A stretch of 59,639 nucleotides of DNA from an uncultured Gammaproteobacteria bacterium (GCA_913063505.1 CAJXYT010000005.1:1-59639); one strand, 5' to 3'. Counted from the stretch's first letter, positions 40,584 to 50,519 are shown. Numbers and translations: made by a program. The notes: generated by a model not told the origin, from the letters alone.

Positions 40584-41543
40584 ATGTTTCGAAAAAAAGA
40601 AAAGCCCAAAAAGCGCGAGGGCTTCATTAAGCGGCTCCGCGCACGTATCAATAAGGGCAAAAATTGGCTGACGAGCGACCTCGCGAACCTGATTCCGGGC
40701 GGCCAAATTGATGAGGGCATGCTCGAAGACCTCGAGTCATTACTGGTCATGGCGGATGTTGGCGTCGAGACTACCGAATTAATCATTGAAGACCTCAGAA
40801 AGAGTCTTCTACGAAATGAACTCAAGAACCTCGATGCACTTAAAGCCGGCCTCAAGCGATCGCTGCTGCGCATTCTCGGCGGCGTGGAAAGACCTCTCAC
40901 CATCGAGGCATCAGACAATCCATTTGTCATCTTTATGGTTGGCGTCAACGGCGCTGGAAAAACAACAACAATAGGAAAGCTCGCACAGCATCTCAAAAAT
41001 GATGGCTATTCGGTCATGCTGGCCGCTGGTGATACCTTTCGCGCTGCCGCAGTAGAGCAACTGCAGGTTTGGGGAGAGAGAAATGGCGTAGCGGTTATTG
41101 CACAACAATCCGGCGCCGACCCAGCTGCAGTGGTTTTCGACGCGTGGCAGGCCGCCAAAGCGCGCAGCATTAACGTCTTGCTCGTTGACACAGCCGGCCG
41201 ACTCCAGAATCAAACCGGCCTGATGGATGAACTCGTCAAAATGAAGCGGGTCGTCGCCCGCCACGACGAAACAGCACCTCATGAGATCATGCTGGTGCTC
41301 GATGCCAGCCAAGGCCAGAACGCGTTGGTGCAGGCCGAAAAGTTTCACGAAGCATTGGGGCTTACTGGCATTACCGTGACGAAGTTGGATGGTAGCGCGA
41401 AGGGTGGCATTCTGTTTGCCATAGCGAACCAATTGCCGGTGGCCGTTCGTTTCATCGGAATCGGCGAAGACATAGAAGACATGCAGCCGTTTCGAGCCGA
41501 AGAGTTCGTTAACGCGTTGCTCACGTCCGGCGACGAAGGCTAG
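40584..41543 (+). CDS. ftsY: signal recognition particle receptor FtsY
   Basis: GVNGAGKTTTIGKLA, GDTFRAAAVEQL, DTAGRLQNQTGLMDEL, TKLDGSAKGG; ATG 40584. Confidence 0.95.
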   Translation: MFRKKEKPKKREGFIKRLRARINKGKNWLTSDLANLIPGGQIDEGMLEDLESLLVMADVGVETTELIIEDLRKSLLRNELKNLDALKAGLKRSLLRILGGVERPLTIEASDNPFVIFMVGVNGAGKTTTIGKLAQHLKNDGYSVMLAAGDTFRAAAVEQLQVWGERNGVAVIAQQSGADPAAVVFDAWQAAKARSINVLLVDTAGRLQNQTGLMDELVKMKRVVARHDETAPHEIMLVLDASQGQNALVQAEKFHEALGLTGITVTKLDGSAKGGILFAIANQLPVAVRFIGIGEDIEDMQPFRAEEFVNALLTSGDEG

Positions 41544-41551
41544 TAGCTGAA

Positions 41552-42223
41552 ATGATTCAACTCGATAACGTTACAAAGCGATTCCCTGGTGGGCAGGAAG
41601 CAATATCGGGCCTGAGCCTGTCTATAGACAAGGGCGAAATGGTTTTCGTTACCGGTCACTCGGGCGCGGGTAAGAGTACTTTGCTTCGCCTGATCGCTCT
41701 AATTGAGCGACCAAGCGATGGTCAGGTTATCGTCGACAATCAGAACACACGGCGAGTCAAACGTCGAAAAATTCCCGCATACAGGCGGCAGATTGGCATG
41801 GTTTTTCAGGACCACAAACTGCTTTATGATCGCCCGGTCTTTGACAATGTCGCGTTACCTCTGATCATCGCAGGAGTCAGTTACCGCGATGCAGGCCGCC
41901 GAGTCAGGGCGGCTCTTGACCAGGTGAGTTTGCTGCATAAGGAAAAACAGCGGCCGGAGACCCTGTCTGCAGGAGAGCAGCAGCGCGTCGGTATTGCCCG
42001 GGCGATCGTCACGAGACCGAAGTTGTTGATTGCTGATGAACCGACTGGAAACCTCGATCCTGATCTATCGCTTGAAGTCATGCGGATTTTTCGTCGTTTC
42101 AATGAAGTGGGTGTGACTCTTCTAATCGCCAGCCATGACATTACGTTGATTGACCGTCTTGGATGCCGGCGAATTGCGCTGGAAGACGGCAAATTGCAGC
42201 AGCAGGCGGATCCATGGCAATAA
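41552..42223 (+). CDS. ftsE: cell division ATP-binding protein FtsE
   Basis: GHSGAGKSTLL, QIGMVFQDHKLL, LSAGEQQRVGIARAIV. Confidence 0.95.
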   Translation: MIQLDNVTKRFPGGQEAISGLSLSIDKGEMVFVTGHSGAGKSTLLRLIALIERPSDGQVIVDNQNTRRVKRRKIPAYRRQIGMVFQDHKLLYDRPVFDNVALPLIIAGVSYRDAGRRVRAALDQVSLLHKEKQRPETLSAGEQQRVGIARAIVTRPKLLIADEPTGNLDPDLSLEVMRIFRRFNEVGVTLLIASHDITLIDRLGCRRIALEDGKLQQQADPWQ

Positions 42224-43179
42224 CGAGAAATGTAGATGCTGTCGCTCCTGTTCGCTCCTCGGGTGCCTTTAGTATTTGGTTGACGAGGCACACGAGCACT
42301 TCGTTGGGTGCGCTTGGGCGATTGTCGCGGCAGCCATTCGCCAGCCTTATGATCATCCTAGTTATCGGAGTTACATTAGCGCTGCCAGCTGCGATTAATG
42401 TCATTGTAAAAAACATGCAATCGGTTAGTGATAGCTGGAGCAATGCGCTCGATTTCTCGATGTACTTAAAAAAAGACCTGTCGGTAAGCGATGCTGAAGA
42501 TCTGGCTAATTTGATAAGGCAACGTGCAGATATCGAATCGGTCGGCCTCGTAACGGCTGATGAAGCACTGCTCGAGTTCAAAAAACAGTCAGGCTTCGGT
42601 GAGGCACTCAATCAGCTTAGTGAGAATCCCTTACCACACGCCCTTATCGTACGGCCAAGCTCGGGCAATACCGGTGCCTCGCTGACCCTCCTTCAAGAAG
42701 AAATCGGAAACCTACCCGAAACGGAACTGGTTCAGGTTGATACTGAGTGGGTGCAACGATTCCATGCCATTCTCAACATTGTCAGCCAGGCCATCTCGAT
42801 CGGTGCTGTCTTGCTTGGTATCGCCATCGTCGTAATCATCGGCAATACCATTCGCCTCGATATTGAAAACCGGCGTGAAGAAATTGAGGTCACAAAGCTC
42901 ATCGGCGCGAGCAACGCATTTGTTCGTCGACCCTTCTTGTGGACTGGATTCTGGTACGGCCTGCTAGGCGGCGCCTTTGCGTTGCTCTTGGTTCAATACG
43001 GGCTTTACTTGCTACGAGAGCCTGTCAGCCGACTCGCCGGCCTGTATCAGGGCAAGATCGCTGTAGCATCGCTCACAATTACCGAGAGTGCAGCGATCAT
43101 CGGCGTAGCCGTATTTCTCGGCCTTTTCGCCTCCTGGGTGACGGCGGCGCGACATATGCGGCGAATTGAGCCTCGATAA
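42214..43179 (+). CDS. ftsX: cell division permease FtsX
   Basis: Four hydrophobic segments, NRREEIEVTKLIGASNAFVRRPFLWTG; follows ftsE. Confidence 0.93.
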   Translation: MAITRNVDAVAPVRSSGAFSIWLTRHTSTSLGALGRLSRQPFASLMIILVIGVTLALPAAINVIVKNMQSVSDSWSNALDFSMYLKKDLSVSDAEDLANLIRQRADIESVGLVTADEALLEFKKQSGFGEALNQLSENPLPHALIVRPSSGNTGASLTLLQEEIGNLPETELVQVDTEWVQRFHAILNIVSQAISIGAVLLGIAIVVIIGNTIRLDIENRREEIEVTKLIGASNAFVRRPFLWTGFWYGLLGGAFALLLVQYGLYLLREPVSRLAGLYQGKIAVASLTITESAAIIGVAVFLGLFASWVTAARHMRRIEPR

Positions 43180-43267
43180 CTGGATATAACGCAACTCTTA
43201 GATACACTTAAATATCTGTTTTCTATAACAATATCACCTAATGTACTAGGGGAACTTATAGTAGTTG

Positions 43268-43294
43268 TTAGCACTCTAACCTCCTGAGTGCTAA
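43268..43294. promoter_or_regulatory. CIRCE element (HrcA operator) upstream of rpoH
   Basis: Exact TTAGCACTC-N9-GAGTGCTAA (TTAGCACTC TAACCTCCT GAGTGCTAA). Confidence 0.93.
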
Positions 43295-43322
43295 AATTGA
43301 CGCCTACAAACGGAGGCATTAC

Positions 43323-44186
43323 ATGACAACCGCTGCTCTGAAATCCAACTATGACCTAGCGCTGGCAGGACCAGTAGGTAGCCTTGACAGCTATATCCAG
43401 GCTGTTGGCGGTATATCCGTGCTGAGCCGGGAAGACGAGCAAGTACTGGCATGCCGCCTGCGCGATAACGAGGATCTCGATGCCGCTCGTGATCTGGTTA
43501 TGGCTCACCTCAGATTCGTTATTCATATTGCCAAGGGATACACCGGTTACGGCCTACCCCTGAACGATCTGATTCAAGAAGGCAATGTTGGTCTGATGAA
43601 GGCCGTCAAGCGCTTCGACCCTGAATACGGCGTTCGACTGGTTTCATTTGCGGTCCACTGGATTCGTGCAGAAATTCACGAGTTCGTTTTGAAGAACTGG
43701 CGCATCGTCAAAGTCGCAACAACCAAAGCGCAACGAAAGTTGTTTTTTAATCTTCGTAAGAAGAAAAAAACACTGTCCTGGTTGACGGATGCTGAAACCA
43801 AGGCCATTGCGAAAGATCTCGGCGTTAAGCCACAAGAAGTTTCGGAAATGGAGAAGCGCCTGCATTCGCGGGATGCGATTTTCGATCCAACTCCTGATAT
43901 GGATGACGAGCGAAACTTTACGCCAGCCGCCTACTTGCCAAGCCCAGATGCAGATCCAGCCAAGCAAGTTGAAGCCTCGGACTGGAATGAAAATACGACT
44001 ACCCGCATGAGGGCCGCTTTGAATATTCTTGACGACCGTAGCCGCCGAATTCTCGAAGAGCGTTGGCTCACTGAAGACAAGATGACATTGCACGAGCTAG
44101 CAGCGGAATATGGAATATCTGCTGAGCGCATTCGTCAACTCGAGGTCAATGCGATTAAGAAGTTAAGTAACGCGATGGGCGTATAG
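43323..44186 (+). CDS. rpoH: heat-shock sigma factor RpoH (sigma 32)
   Basis: DLIQEGNVGLMKAVKRFDPEYGVRLVSFAVHWIRAEI and RpoH box QRKLFFNLR. Confidence 0.96.
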   Translation: MTTAALKSNYDLALAGPVGSLDSYIQAVGGISVLSREDEQVLACRLRDNEDLDAARDLVMAHLRFVIHIAKGYTGYGLPLNDLIQEGNVGLMKAVKRFDPEYGVRLVSFAVHWIRAEIHEFVLKNWRIVKVATTKAQRKLFFNLRKKKKTLSWLTDAETKAIAKDLGVKPQEVSEMEKRLHSRDAIFDPTPDMDDERNFTPAAYLPSPDADPAKQVEASDWNENTTTRMRAALNILDDRSRRILEERWLTEDKMTLHELAAEYGISAERIRQLEVNAIKKLSNAMGV

Positions 44187-44211
44187 GCAACCACTAATGA
44201 GTAATACTGGA

Positions 44212-44236
44212 GGCTGCTCTCTGAGCGGCCTTTTTT
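44212..44236 (+). terminator. rho-independent terminator after rpoH
   Basis: GGCTGCTC TCT GAGCGGCC TTTTTT. Confidence 0.85.
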
Positions 44237-44402
44237 GTGGATCGATTTTTTCTGCTTGTAAGCGCGCGTCCGCCACCTGAACGCAGACTTAATTGACCCG
44301 CTTATATTCAGAAAAGTCATACGGATTCGCAGTAATGAGGGCTATGTCATAAGTCGCGCGACTGCATGTAGAATGGTAAGTCCGCCGCGTGAGTGAATGT
44401 GA

Positions 44403-44864
44403 GTGACCGATATCGATAATTGGCTGGCCGAGTACGAGGAGTCCCATGCAACGGTCAGGAATCCGCTGCTCCACTGGACGGCGACACCCGTAGTGATCGT
44501 AGGGTTTAGTGGGCTATTGTGGTCACTGCCGGTGCCCACAGAATTTAAGGATATTTCGCCGCTTCTCAACTGGGGAAGCGCATTCCTGATGGTCACCGCC
44601 ATTTATTACTTTATTATTTCCCTGTCGCTGGCTATCGGCCTGCTACCGTTTCTTCTGGGTCTTGCGGCCATTCAAATATGGCTGGTGAGCGCTGGCCTTC
44701 CGATGCTTGAGATATCCGTCGGCCTTCTGGCTGGTGGGACCGTCGGTCTCGCACTCAGCGGGCAGGGTTCTGCTTCCGCTATCGTGCGTGGCCTACAACT
44801 CATGATGATCGGACCTGCCTGGCTACTCTCTATCTTATATAAGCGCTTTGAAATACCGATCTAG
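44403..44864 (+). CDS. Mpo1-like / DUF962 membrane protein
   Basis: WLAEYEESHATVRNPLLHWTATPVV plus hydrophobic segments. Confidence 0.7.
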   Translation: MTDIDNWLAEYEESHATVRNPLLHWTATPVVIVGFSGLLWSLPVPTEFKDISPLLNWGSAFLMVTAIYYFIISLSLAIGLLPFLLGLAAIQIWLVSAGLPMLEISVGLLAGGTVGLALSGQGSASAIVRGLQLMMIGPAWLLSILYKRFEIPI

Positions 44865-44915
44865 TCATATAGCATCGACGTCCCAAGCCGTACTAAATAC
44901 CTCAGGAAAACGCCT

Positions 44916-46082
44916 GTGAACAGCAAACTCGATCCTATGGATCTCTATGATATTCGCTCTGAACTGTCAGAAGACGAAGTCATGGTAAAAGACAGCGTCG
45001 GTCGATATGTCGACGAGAAAGTCATCCCTCTGATGCGTGATGCTTTCGAGCAACACAAATTTCCGCGCCAGTTGATCGGTGAGGCGGCAGAACTGGGGCT
45101 CCTCGGTAGTTCGATAGACGGCTACGACTGCGCTGGACTCAACAGCGTGAGCTATGGACTGATCTGTCAGGAGCTTGAGCGTGGTGATAGTGGCCTGCGC
45201 AGTTTCGTCTCAGTGCAAAGCAGCCTGGTAATGTTCCCAATTCACACCTATGGGTCTGAAGAGCAAAAGCAACGTTGGTTACCCGCCATGGCGCGCGGTG
45301 AGGCCATCGGCTGCTTTGGATTAACAGAGCCGCATGGCGGATCGGACCCAAGCAATATGAAAACGCATGCCAAGCGTGATGGCGACGACTGGATTCTGAA
45401 TGGCTCCAAGATGTGGATTACGAATGCCACTATCGCGGACGCCGCTATCGTCTGGGCAAGAACAGAAGAAGGTGTAAAGGGATTTATCGTTGAAAAAGGC
45501 ATGTCCGGCTTCGACACGCAAGAAATCGAAAACAAGTTCTCGCTGCGAGCCTCAGTGACCGGTGCATTATTTTTCAACAACGTCAGAATTCCAGAGGCGA
45601 ACGTCCTACCTGGTGTTTCAAGTTTGAAGGGTCCCTTGAGCTGCCTTACACAGGCACGCTACGGCATTGCCTGGGGCGTCATTGGCGCCGCCCAGGCCTG
45701 CCTCAACGAGGTACTCAATTACACGCAGGATCGCGTCCTATTCGGGCGGCCGATCGCGAACACCCAAGCTATCCAGATTCGCATGGCGGAGATGAGCCGT
45801 CAGATCACAGCAGCGCAGTTGATGTCGTTGCGGCTCGGTCGAATCAAGGATAAAGGTCAACTGAGTCCAACGCAGGTTTCCTTGGCGAAATGGAACAACT
45901 GCCGGGCCGCCATCGATATCGCACGTGATGCGCGAGATATTCTCGGCGGTGCGGGAATCAGCGCAGAGTACGTTCCGATTCGACACATGTTGAATCTTGA
46001 AAGCGTCATTACCTACGAAGGAACAGAGACGGTTCACCAACTCGTTGTTGGCAAAGAGCTGACTGGAGTCAACGCGTTCTGA
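44916..46082 (+). CDS. acyl-CoA dehydrogenase, glutaryl-CoA dehydrogenase-like
   Basis: ELERGDSGLRSFVSVQSSLVMFPI, GCFGLTEPHGGSDPSNMKT, LNLESVITYEGTETVHQLVVGKELTG. Confidence 0.85.
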   Translation: MNSKLDPMDLYDIRSELSEDEVMVKDSVGRYVDEKVIPLMRDAFEQHKFPRQLIGEAAELGLLGSSIDGYDCAGLNSVSYGLICQELERGDSGLRSFVSVQSSLVMFPIHTYGSEEQKQRWLPAMARGEAIGCFGLTEPHGGSDPSNMKTHAKRDGDDWILNGSKMWITNATIADAAIVWARTEEGVKGFIVEKGMSGFDTQEIENKFSLRASVTGALFFNNVRIPEANVLPGVSSLKGPLSCLTQARYGIAWGVIGAAQACLNEVLNYTQDRVLFGRPIANTQAIQIRMAEMSRQITAAQLMSLRLGRIKDKGQLSPTQVSLAKWNNCRAAIDIARDARDILGGAGISAEYVPIRHMLNLESVITYEGTETVHQLVVGKELTGVNAF

Positions 46083-46092
46083 TGGCTGGGGA

Positions 46093-47427
46093 TTGAACTC
46101 CACACGCCTTCCTGAGAATAAGGACATGTGGCGCATTGCTGCACCTATGATCCTCTCCAATGTGTCGGTCCCCCTGTTGGGTATGGTTGATACCGGCGTC
46201 ACCGGTCATCTCGACAATCCGGCCTATCTGGGCGCAGTCGCGATAGGCGCGATGGTATTTACTTTCATCTATATGGGCATGAACTTCCTGCGCATGGGAA
46301 CGACAGGAATCGCCGCGCAGAGCTTTGGTGCGAACGACAACGACGGTTTGCGGGTGTCCCTTGGACAAGCCCTTATCATCAGTCTTGCGATCGCGCTGCT
46401 GCTGATCGTCTTTCAAAGCCCTTTGAGTCGCGTGGCATTCAGTCTGCTCGGCGGTGACTCCGTAACCCAATTGTATGCAGCCCAGTACTTTGATATTCGC
46501 ATCTGGAGCGCTCCGGGGACGCTGGCAAATTACGCGTTAGTCGGCTGGTTTATTGGTCTGCAGAATGCGCGCATCCCCTTGCTGATTTTTCTAGTTATCA
46601 ACATCACCAATATTGCGCTCGATCTGTTCTTCGTTATTATTCTTGGTATGACCATTGATGGCATCGCACTCGCATCGGTAATCGCTGAGTACGCAGGGTT
46701 TGTCGTCGGCATGACTTTTGCTGTCAGAGCGCTACGACGACATGCAGGACACTGGCCCATGGCCCGCCTGACGAACCTGTCAGCCTACAAGGCGTTTTTC
46801 TCTGTGAATGTGAACCTGTTTATTCGCACAATGGCCTTAATGTTTACGCTGGCATTCGTTACTGCACAAAGCGCCCGTCTTGGCGGCTATGTTCTCGCCG
46901 CGAACGCCGTATTATTGAATTTCCAAAATCTCACCGCTTTTGGACTAGACGGCATAGCCCATGCCGCCGAGGCAATGGTTGGAAAGGCCATCGGTGAAAA
47001 ACGCCGAGACGCACTTCAGCAAACTGTAAAATTGACGCTTAGATGGTCCGTTGTGTTCGCGCTGGGCTTTACGCTGGTTTACGTGATCGCAGGGCCGATG
47101 ATAATTGCGCTCTTGACGGATATTGTCGAGATTAAGGAAGTGGCGCTTCGATACTTACCCTGGATGATCGCGTTACCGTTGGTATCCGTCTGGTGTTTTC
47201 TGTACGACGGCATCTATGTCGGCGCAACCCGCGCCAAGGAGATGAGGAACATTATGGTCTTATCAGTCTTGTTCGTTTTCCTGCCCGCATGGTATGTCCT
47301 GCAGCCATTGGGCAACGATGGATTGTGGTTAGCGTTTCTACTATTCATGGCGAGCCGCGGTATCGGTATGCATATTGGCTATAAGAAATATGTATTGAGG
47401 CTCGCTTGTGACATCCATATCCAGTAG
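46093..47427 (+). CDS. MATE-family (DinF-like) transporter
   Basis: MILSNVSVPLLGMVDTGVTGHLDNPAYLGAVAIG plus 12 hydrophobic segments. Confidence 0.88.
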   Translation: MNSTRLPENKDMWRIAAPMILSNVSVPLLGMVDTGVTGHLDNPAYLGAVAIGAMVFTFIYMGMNFLRMGTTGIAAQSFGANDNDGLRVSLGQALIISLAIALLLIVFQSPLSRVAFSLLGGDSVTQLYAAQYFDIRIWSAPGTLANYALVGWFIGLQNARIPLLIFLVINITNIALDLFFVIILGMTIDGIALASVIAEYAGFVVGMTFAVRALRRHAGHWPMARLTNLSAYKAFFSVNVNLFIRTMALMFTLAFVTAQSARLGGYVLAANAVLLNFQNLTAFGLDGIAHAAEAMVGKAIGEKRRDALQQTVKLTLRWSVVFALGFTLVYVIAGPMIIALLTDIVEIKEVALRYLPWMIALPLVSVWCFLYDGIYVGATRAKEMRNIMVLSVLFVFLPAWYVLQPLGNDGLWLAFLLFMASRGIGMHIGYKKYVLRLACDIHIQ

Positions 47428-47565
47428 CAGACTGCCCGCTCTGAAATCGACGACATCGATTGCGACTACTTTTTAGAGGTGCCCATACCGTCGCTGTGTA
47501 GACAGCAACATAGCAATGCACCGATGTAATGTGGCAAATTGTGGCTACAGGAACAGGAGTCTGAA

Positions 47566-48258
47566 GTGGCAAAGCGCATCGCGATAATCGAAGACGAGGC
47601 AGCAATTCGGGAAAACTACTCCGCGGCATTTCGCCGTGAGGGCTACGCAGTGGACGCATTCGACGCCAGAGAGCCCGCGTTAAGGGCTTTTGATAACTGC
47701 TTGCCGGACCTCATTCTAATCGATGTCAATCTGAAGGACGACATTGAGGGTGGTTTTGAACTTTGCCGCGAACTACGTGCTCGCTCATCTGATTTACCGA
47801 TTATTTTCCTGACGGCAAGAGATAGTGAATTTGATGCAGTATCAGGATTGCGCCTCGGCGCCGACGATTACCTGACGAAGGACATCAGCTTGCCGCACCT
47901 GATGGCGCGTATAGCAGCATTATTTCGGCGACTCGAAGCGATGCAAAAACTGCAAGGCACCGAGAACCGAATGACGCGCGGCGACCTTTCGATCGATACT
48001 GAGCGAATGACTGTTCACTGGCGGGAACAGACTGTCAGTCTGACACTGACGGAGTTCTGGTTGGTGCATGCTATGGCGCGTTACCCTGGCCATGTGAAAA
48101 ACCGCCAGCAACTCATGGAGGCTGCACAGGCCGTGCTCGATGACAACACGATCACATCGCACGTCAAACGCATTAGACGAAAATTCGTCGAGATCGATGC
48201 CGAGTTCGATGCCATCGAAACTGTTTACGGCATGGGCTATCGTTGGCTTAGCAACTAG
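47566..48258 (+). CDS. response regulator resembling the proteobacterial dedicated sortase-system RR
   Basis: KRIAIIEDEAAIRENYSAAFRREGY, LRLGADDYLTKDISLPHLMARIAALFRR, DDNTITSHVKRIRRKFVEID (OmpR-type wHTH). Confidence 0.75.
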   Translation: MAKRIAIIEDEAAIRENYSAAFRREGYAVDAFDAREPALRAFDNCLPDLILIDVNLKDDIEGGFELCRELRARSSDLPIIFLTARDSEFDAVSGLRLGADDYLTKDISLPHLMARIAALFRRLEAMQKLQGTENRMTRGDLSIDTERMTVHWREQTVSLTLTEFWLVHAMARYPGHVKNRQQLMEAAQAVLDDNTITSHVKRIRRKFVEIDAEFDAIETVYGMGYRWLSN

Positions 48259-48269
48259 CCGCGAGCGAA

Positions 48270-50303
48270 ATGACCCTTAAACGTCAACTTCTTCTTGTCA
48301 GCTTATTGGCGCTTTTGTTGCCGTGGGCCGGGTGTGAGTTTATTCGGGAAACGGAGTCAGCTTTGCGTGTAGGACAGCAGCAGATGCTGGCCGGCACAGC
48401 TCGAGCGTTCGCAATTACGATGGCCAATTACGCTGAAGAATATCCGGTGGGTTTGAACCATGAATTAGCGAATGAGCAGTTGTTCATACACACGCTCGAG
48501 AAGCAGCCACGAATCGATGGCTACCTTGACGACTGGATGCTAAACCCGGGCGCACAGAGATCCATCCGTGGAAGCGACGGGGCAATTCAAGTGGCTTTGG
48601 CTTCTTACGATCACATGGTTTACGTCTATGTGGACGTAAGCGACCGCAACGTTGTCTATGCAACAGCCGAGACCATGGTTCTGGATGATGGCCCGCGCTA
48701 TGCCGACCGCATTGCTCTCGTCAGCGGCAGCCCACCGTATCGCGAGGAACGCTTCATGTTCACCGCCGAAGCACCTGGGGCAATCGTCAGTTATAAGAAA
48801 GACAGTGATGGGTTCGCTCCGGAATCTTCGATATCAGCGCATTGGCAGGACGTGCCTGGCGGCTATCGCCTTGAGGCTCGAATCCCTGCCGATTTACTGG
48901 GAACCCACCTCGGTCTACTTGTCTACAATACAGCCGATGAAATGCAGCAACCGACTCGCAGCAGCAGTTTTTCTGGACAAAGGCCGGAGCCAGCCGTTCT
49001 TCCATCTGATAAGTTAAAGACAGTAACGGGCGGGCTCACGCAGCCCGGCATGCGTATTGTCGTCACTGACTCAGCCGGCTGGCGGCTATCGATCGCAGGC
49101 GAACTGTCTGCCGCGACCACTCACTATTCGCCCGCGGCAGGATGGTCCAATCGAATTTATGACCTGCTGGTCGAAGGCGGTACCGACGCCGCCTCTGCAG
49201 AGCCTCACGCCAGCGGCCGGGAACAACAACCGTATGTCAGCGCAGCTCTCAATGGCCGAGAGATGGCAGGTTGGTTTAGAAGCGAGGAAAGCGGCCGGGC
49301 GATCGTTGCGGTCGCTGCTCCCATTTTGGAAAACGGCGTAGTTCTTGGCGCGTTGGTACTGCAACACGGCACCGATGCAATATTGAGTTCGACTAACGCC
49401 GGTCTTGCACGTCTGATTAATCTCACTTTGATAGCAACCGTTCTAGTCGCGGGTGCTTTGGTTGCTTATGCCACCTGGCTGTCCCGGCGTGTCCGACATC
49501 TCTCCGTTGCTGCTGAGGACGCACTGGAAAATGAAACGCTGCATATCGCGTTGCCAAGTGCATTGGCGGTCGACGAAATTGGCGACTTGTCGCGCAGCTT
49601 CTCGAACGTTCTCAGACAACTTGGCGACTACAACAGTTACCTTAGAACGCTTGCATCAAAACTGTCACACGAATTGCGCACACCACTGGCAATTGTCACT
49701 TCCTCGCTGGAGAACCTCGAACACGAGCCCTTAAACGACGCGTCATCTGGTTACACCGCCCGTGCCCTTGAGGGAGCGAATCGCCTGCGCCGTATCCTCA
49801 GTGCTATGAGCGAGGCAAGTCGCGTCGAAGAGGTGATGAAACATGCGGAATCGGAGTCTTTTGACCTTCGTGCGGTGCTGCAATCAACCGTCGCAGCCTA
49901 CCGCGACGTTTATACCGAGCGGAATATAGCGTTTACGACGGAACTGACTCACGCACCGGCATCGGGCTCGCCAGAATTGCTCATTCAGATGCTGGATAAG
50001 CTGATCGACAATGCTGTCGACTTCAGTGGCGTCCAGGACACGATTGAAATCAGCCTTTCAAGACATGAAAAAACTCTGTCACTTTCGGTGACGAATCCGG
50101 GGCCTGCGCTTCCTGAAAGCATGCGAACACAGTTGTTTGACTCAATGGTTTCAATGCGCGGAGATGAGAACACGCGTCATCTGGGTTTGGGCTTGTACAT
50201 CGCCAAATTAATCGCCGAAGGTCACGGTGGCAGCATTCGCGCGGACAACGTCGCCGGTGGCGTAATGTTTGAGGTATCGCTTCCCGAAGAGGATTCAAAT
50301 TAG
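48270..50303 (+). CDS. sensor histidine kinase resembling the proteobacterial dedicated sortase-system HK
   Basis: LLLVSLLALLLPWAGCEFIRETESALRVGQQQML, periplasmic RIDGYLDDW...domain, SHELRTPLAIVTSSLENLEHEP, HATPase GLGLYIAKLIAEGHGGSI. Confidence 0.78.
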   Translation: MTLKRQLLLVSLLALLLPWAGCEFIRETESALRVGQQQMLAGTARAFAITMANYAEEYPVGLNHELANEQLFIHTLEKQPRIDGYLDDWMLNPGAQRSIRGSDGAIQVALASYDHMVYVYVDVSDRNVVYATAETMVLDDGPRYADRIALVSGSPPYREERFMFTAEAPGAIVSYKKDSDGFAPESSISAHWQDVPGGYRLEARIPADLLGTHLGLLVYNTADEMQQPTRSSSFSGQRPEPAVLPSDKLKTVTGGLTQPGMRIVVTDSAGWRLSIAGELSAATTHYSPAAGWSNRIYDLLVEGGTDAASAEPHASGREQQPYVSAALNGREMAGWFRSEESGRAIVAVAAPILENGVVLGALVLQHGTDAILSSTNAGLARLINLTLIATVLVAGALVAYATWLSRRVRHLSVAAEDALENETLHIALPSALAVDEIGDLSRSFSNVLRQLGDYNSYLRTLASKLSHELRTPLAIVTSSLENLEHEPLNDASSGYTARALEGANRLRRILSAMSEASRVEEVMKHAESESFDLRAVLQSTVAAYRDVYTERNIAFTTELTHAPASGSPELLIQMLDKLIDNAVDFSGVQDTIEISLSRHEKTLSLSVTNPGPALPESMRTQLFDSMVSMRGDENTRHLGLGLYIAKLIAEGHGGSIRADNVAGGVMFEVSLPEEDSN

Positions 50304-50401
50304 ATCCGTCTTAGTCTTAAATAAAGCCCCTTAACTCGCTGTAGTATAAGTATAACGTGTTGATTTAATTCGTGACGGTAACGAAATACTATGCAATATT
50401 C

Positions 50402-50418
50402 TAGGTACACTGTACCTA
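50402..50418. promoter_or_regulatory. candidate operator palindrome upstream of sugar operon
   Basis: Perfect TAGGTACA-C-TGTACCTA. Confidence 0.5.
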
Positions 50419-50487
50419 TGCGAAAACACTTTTTTTAGTTGATAGACGCAATGGACGCTTAAGTTGAGTCCAGTGGGAGTGTTTTAT

Positions 50488-50510
50488 AAAAAGCGTTGTC
50501 GGGCTTTTTT
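50488..50510 (+). terminator. terminator/attenuator-like hairpin in leader upstream of SBP gene
   Basis: AAAAAGC-GTTGTCGG-GCTTTTTT. Confidence 0.4.
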
Positions 50511-50519
50511 AAGAAATTG

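Noticed and set aside
40541-40996. N-terminal extension of the rsmD ORF
   Set aside because: Would overlap ftsY coding sequence by about 400 bp; RsmD homology only begins near 40500.
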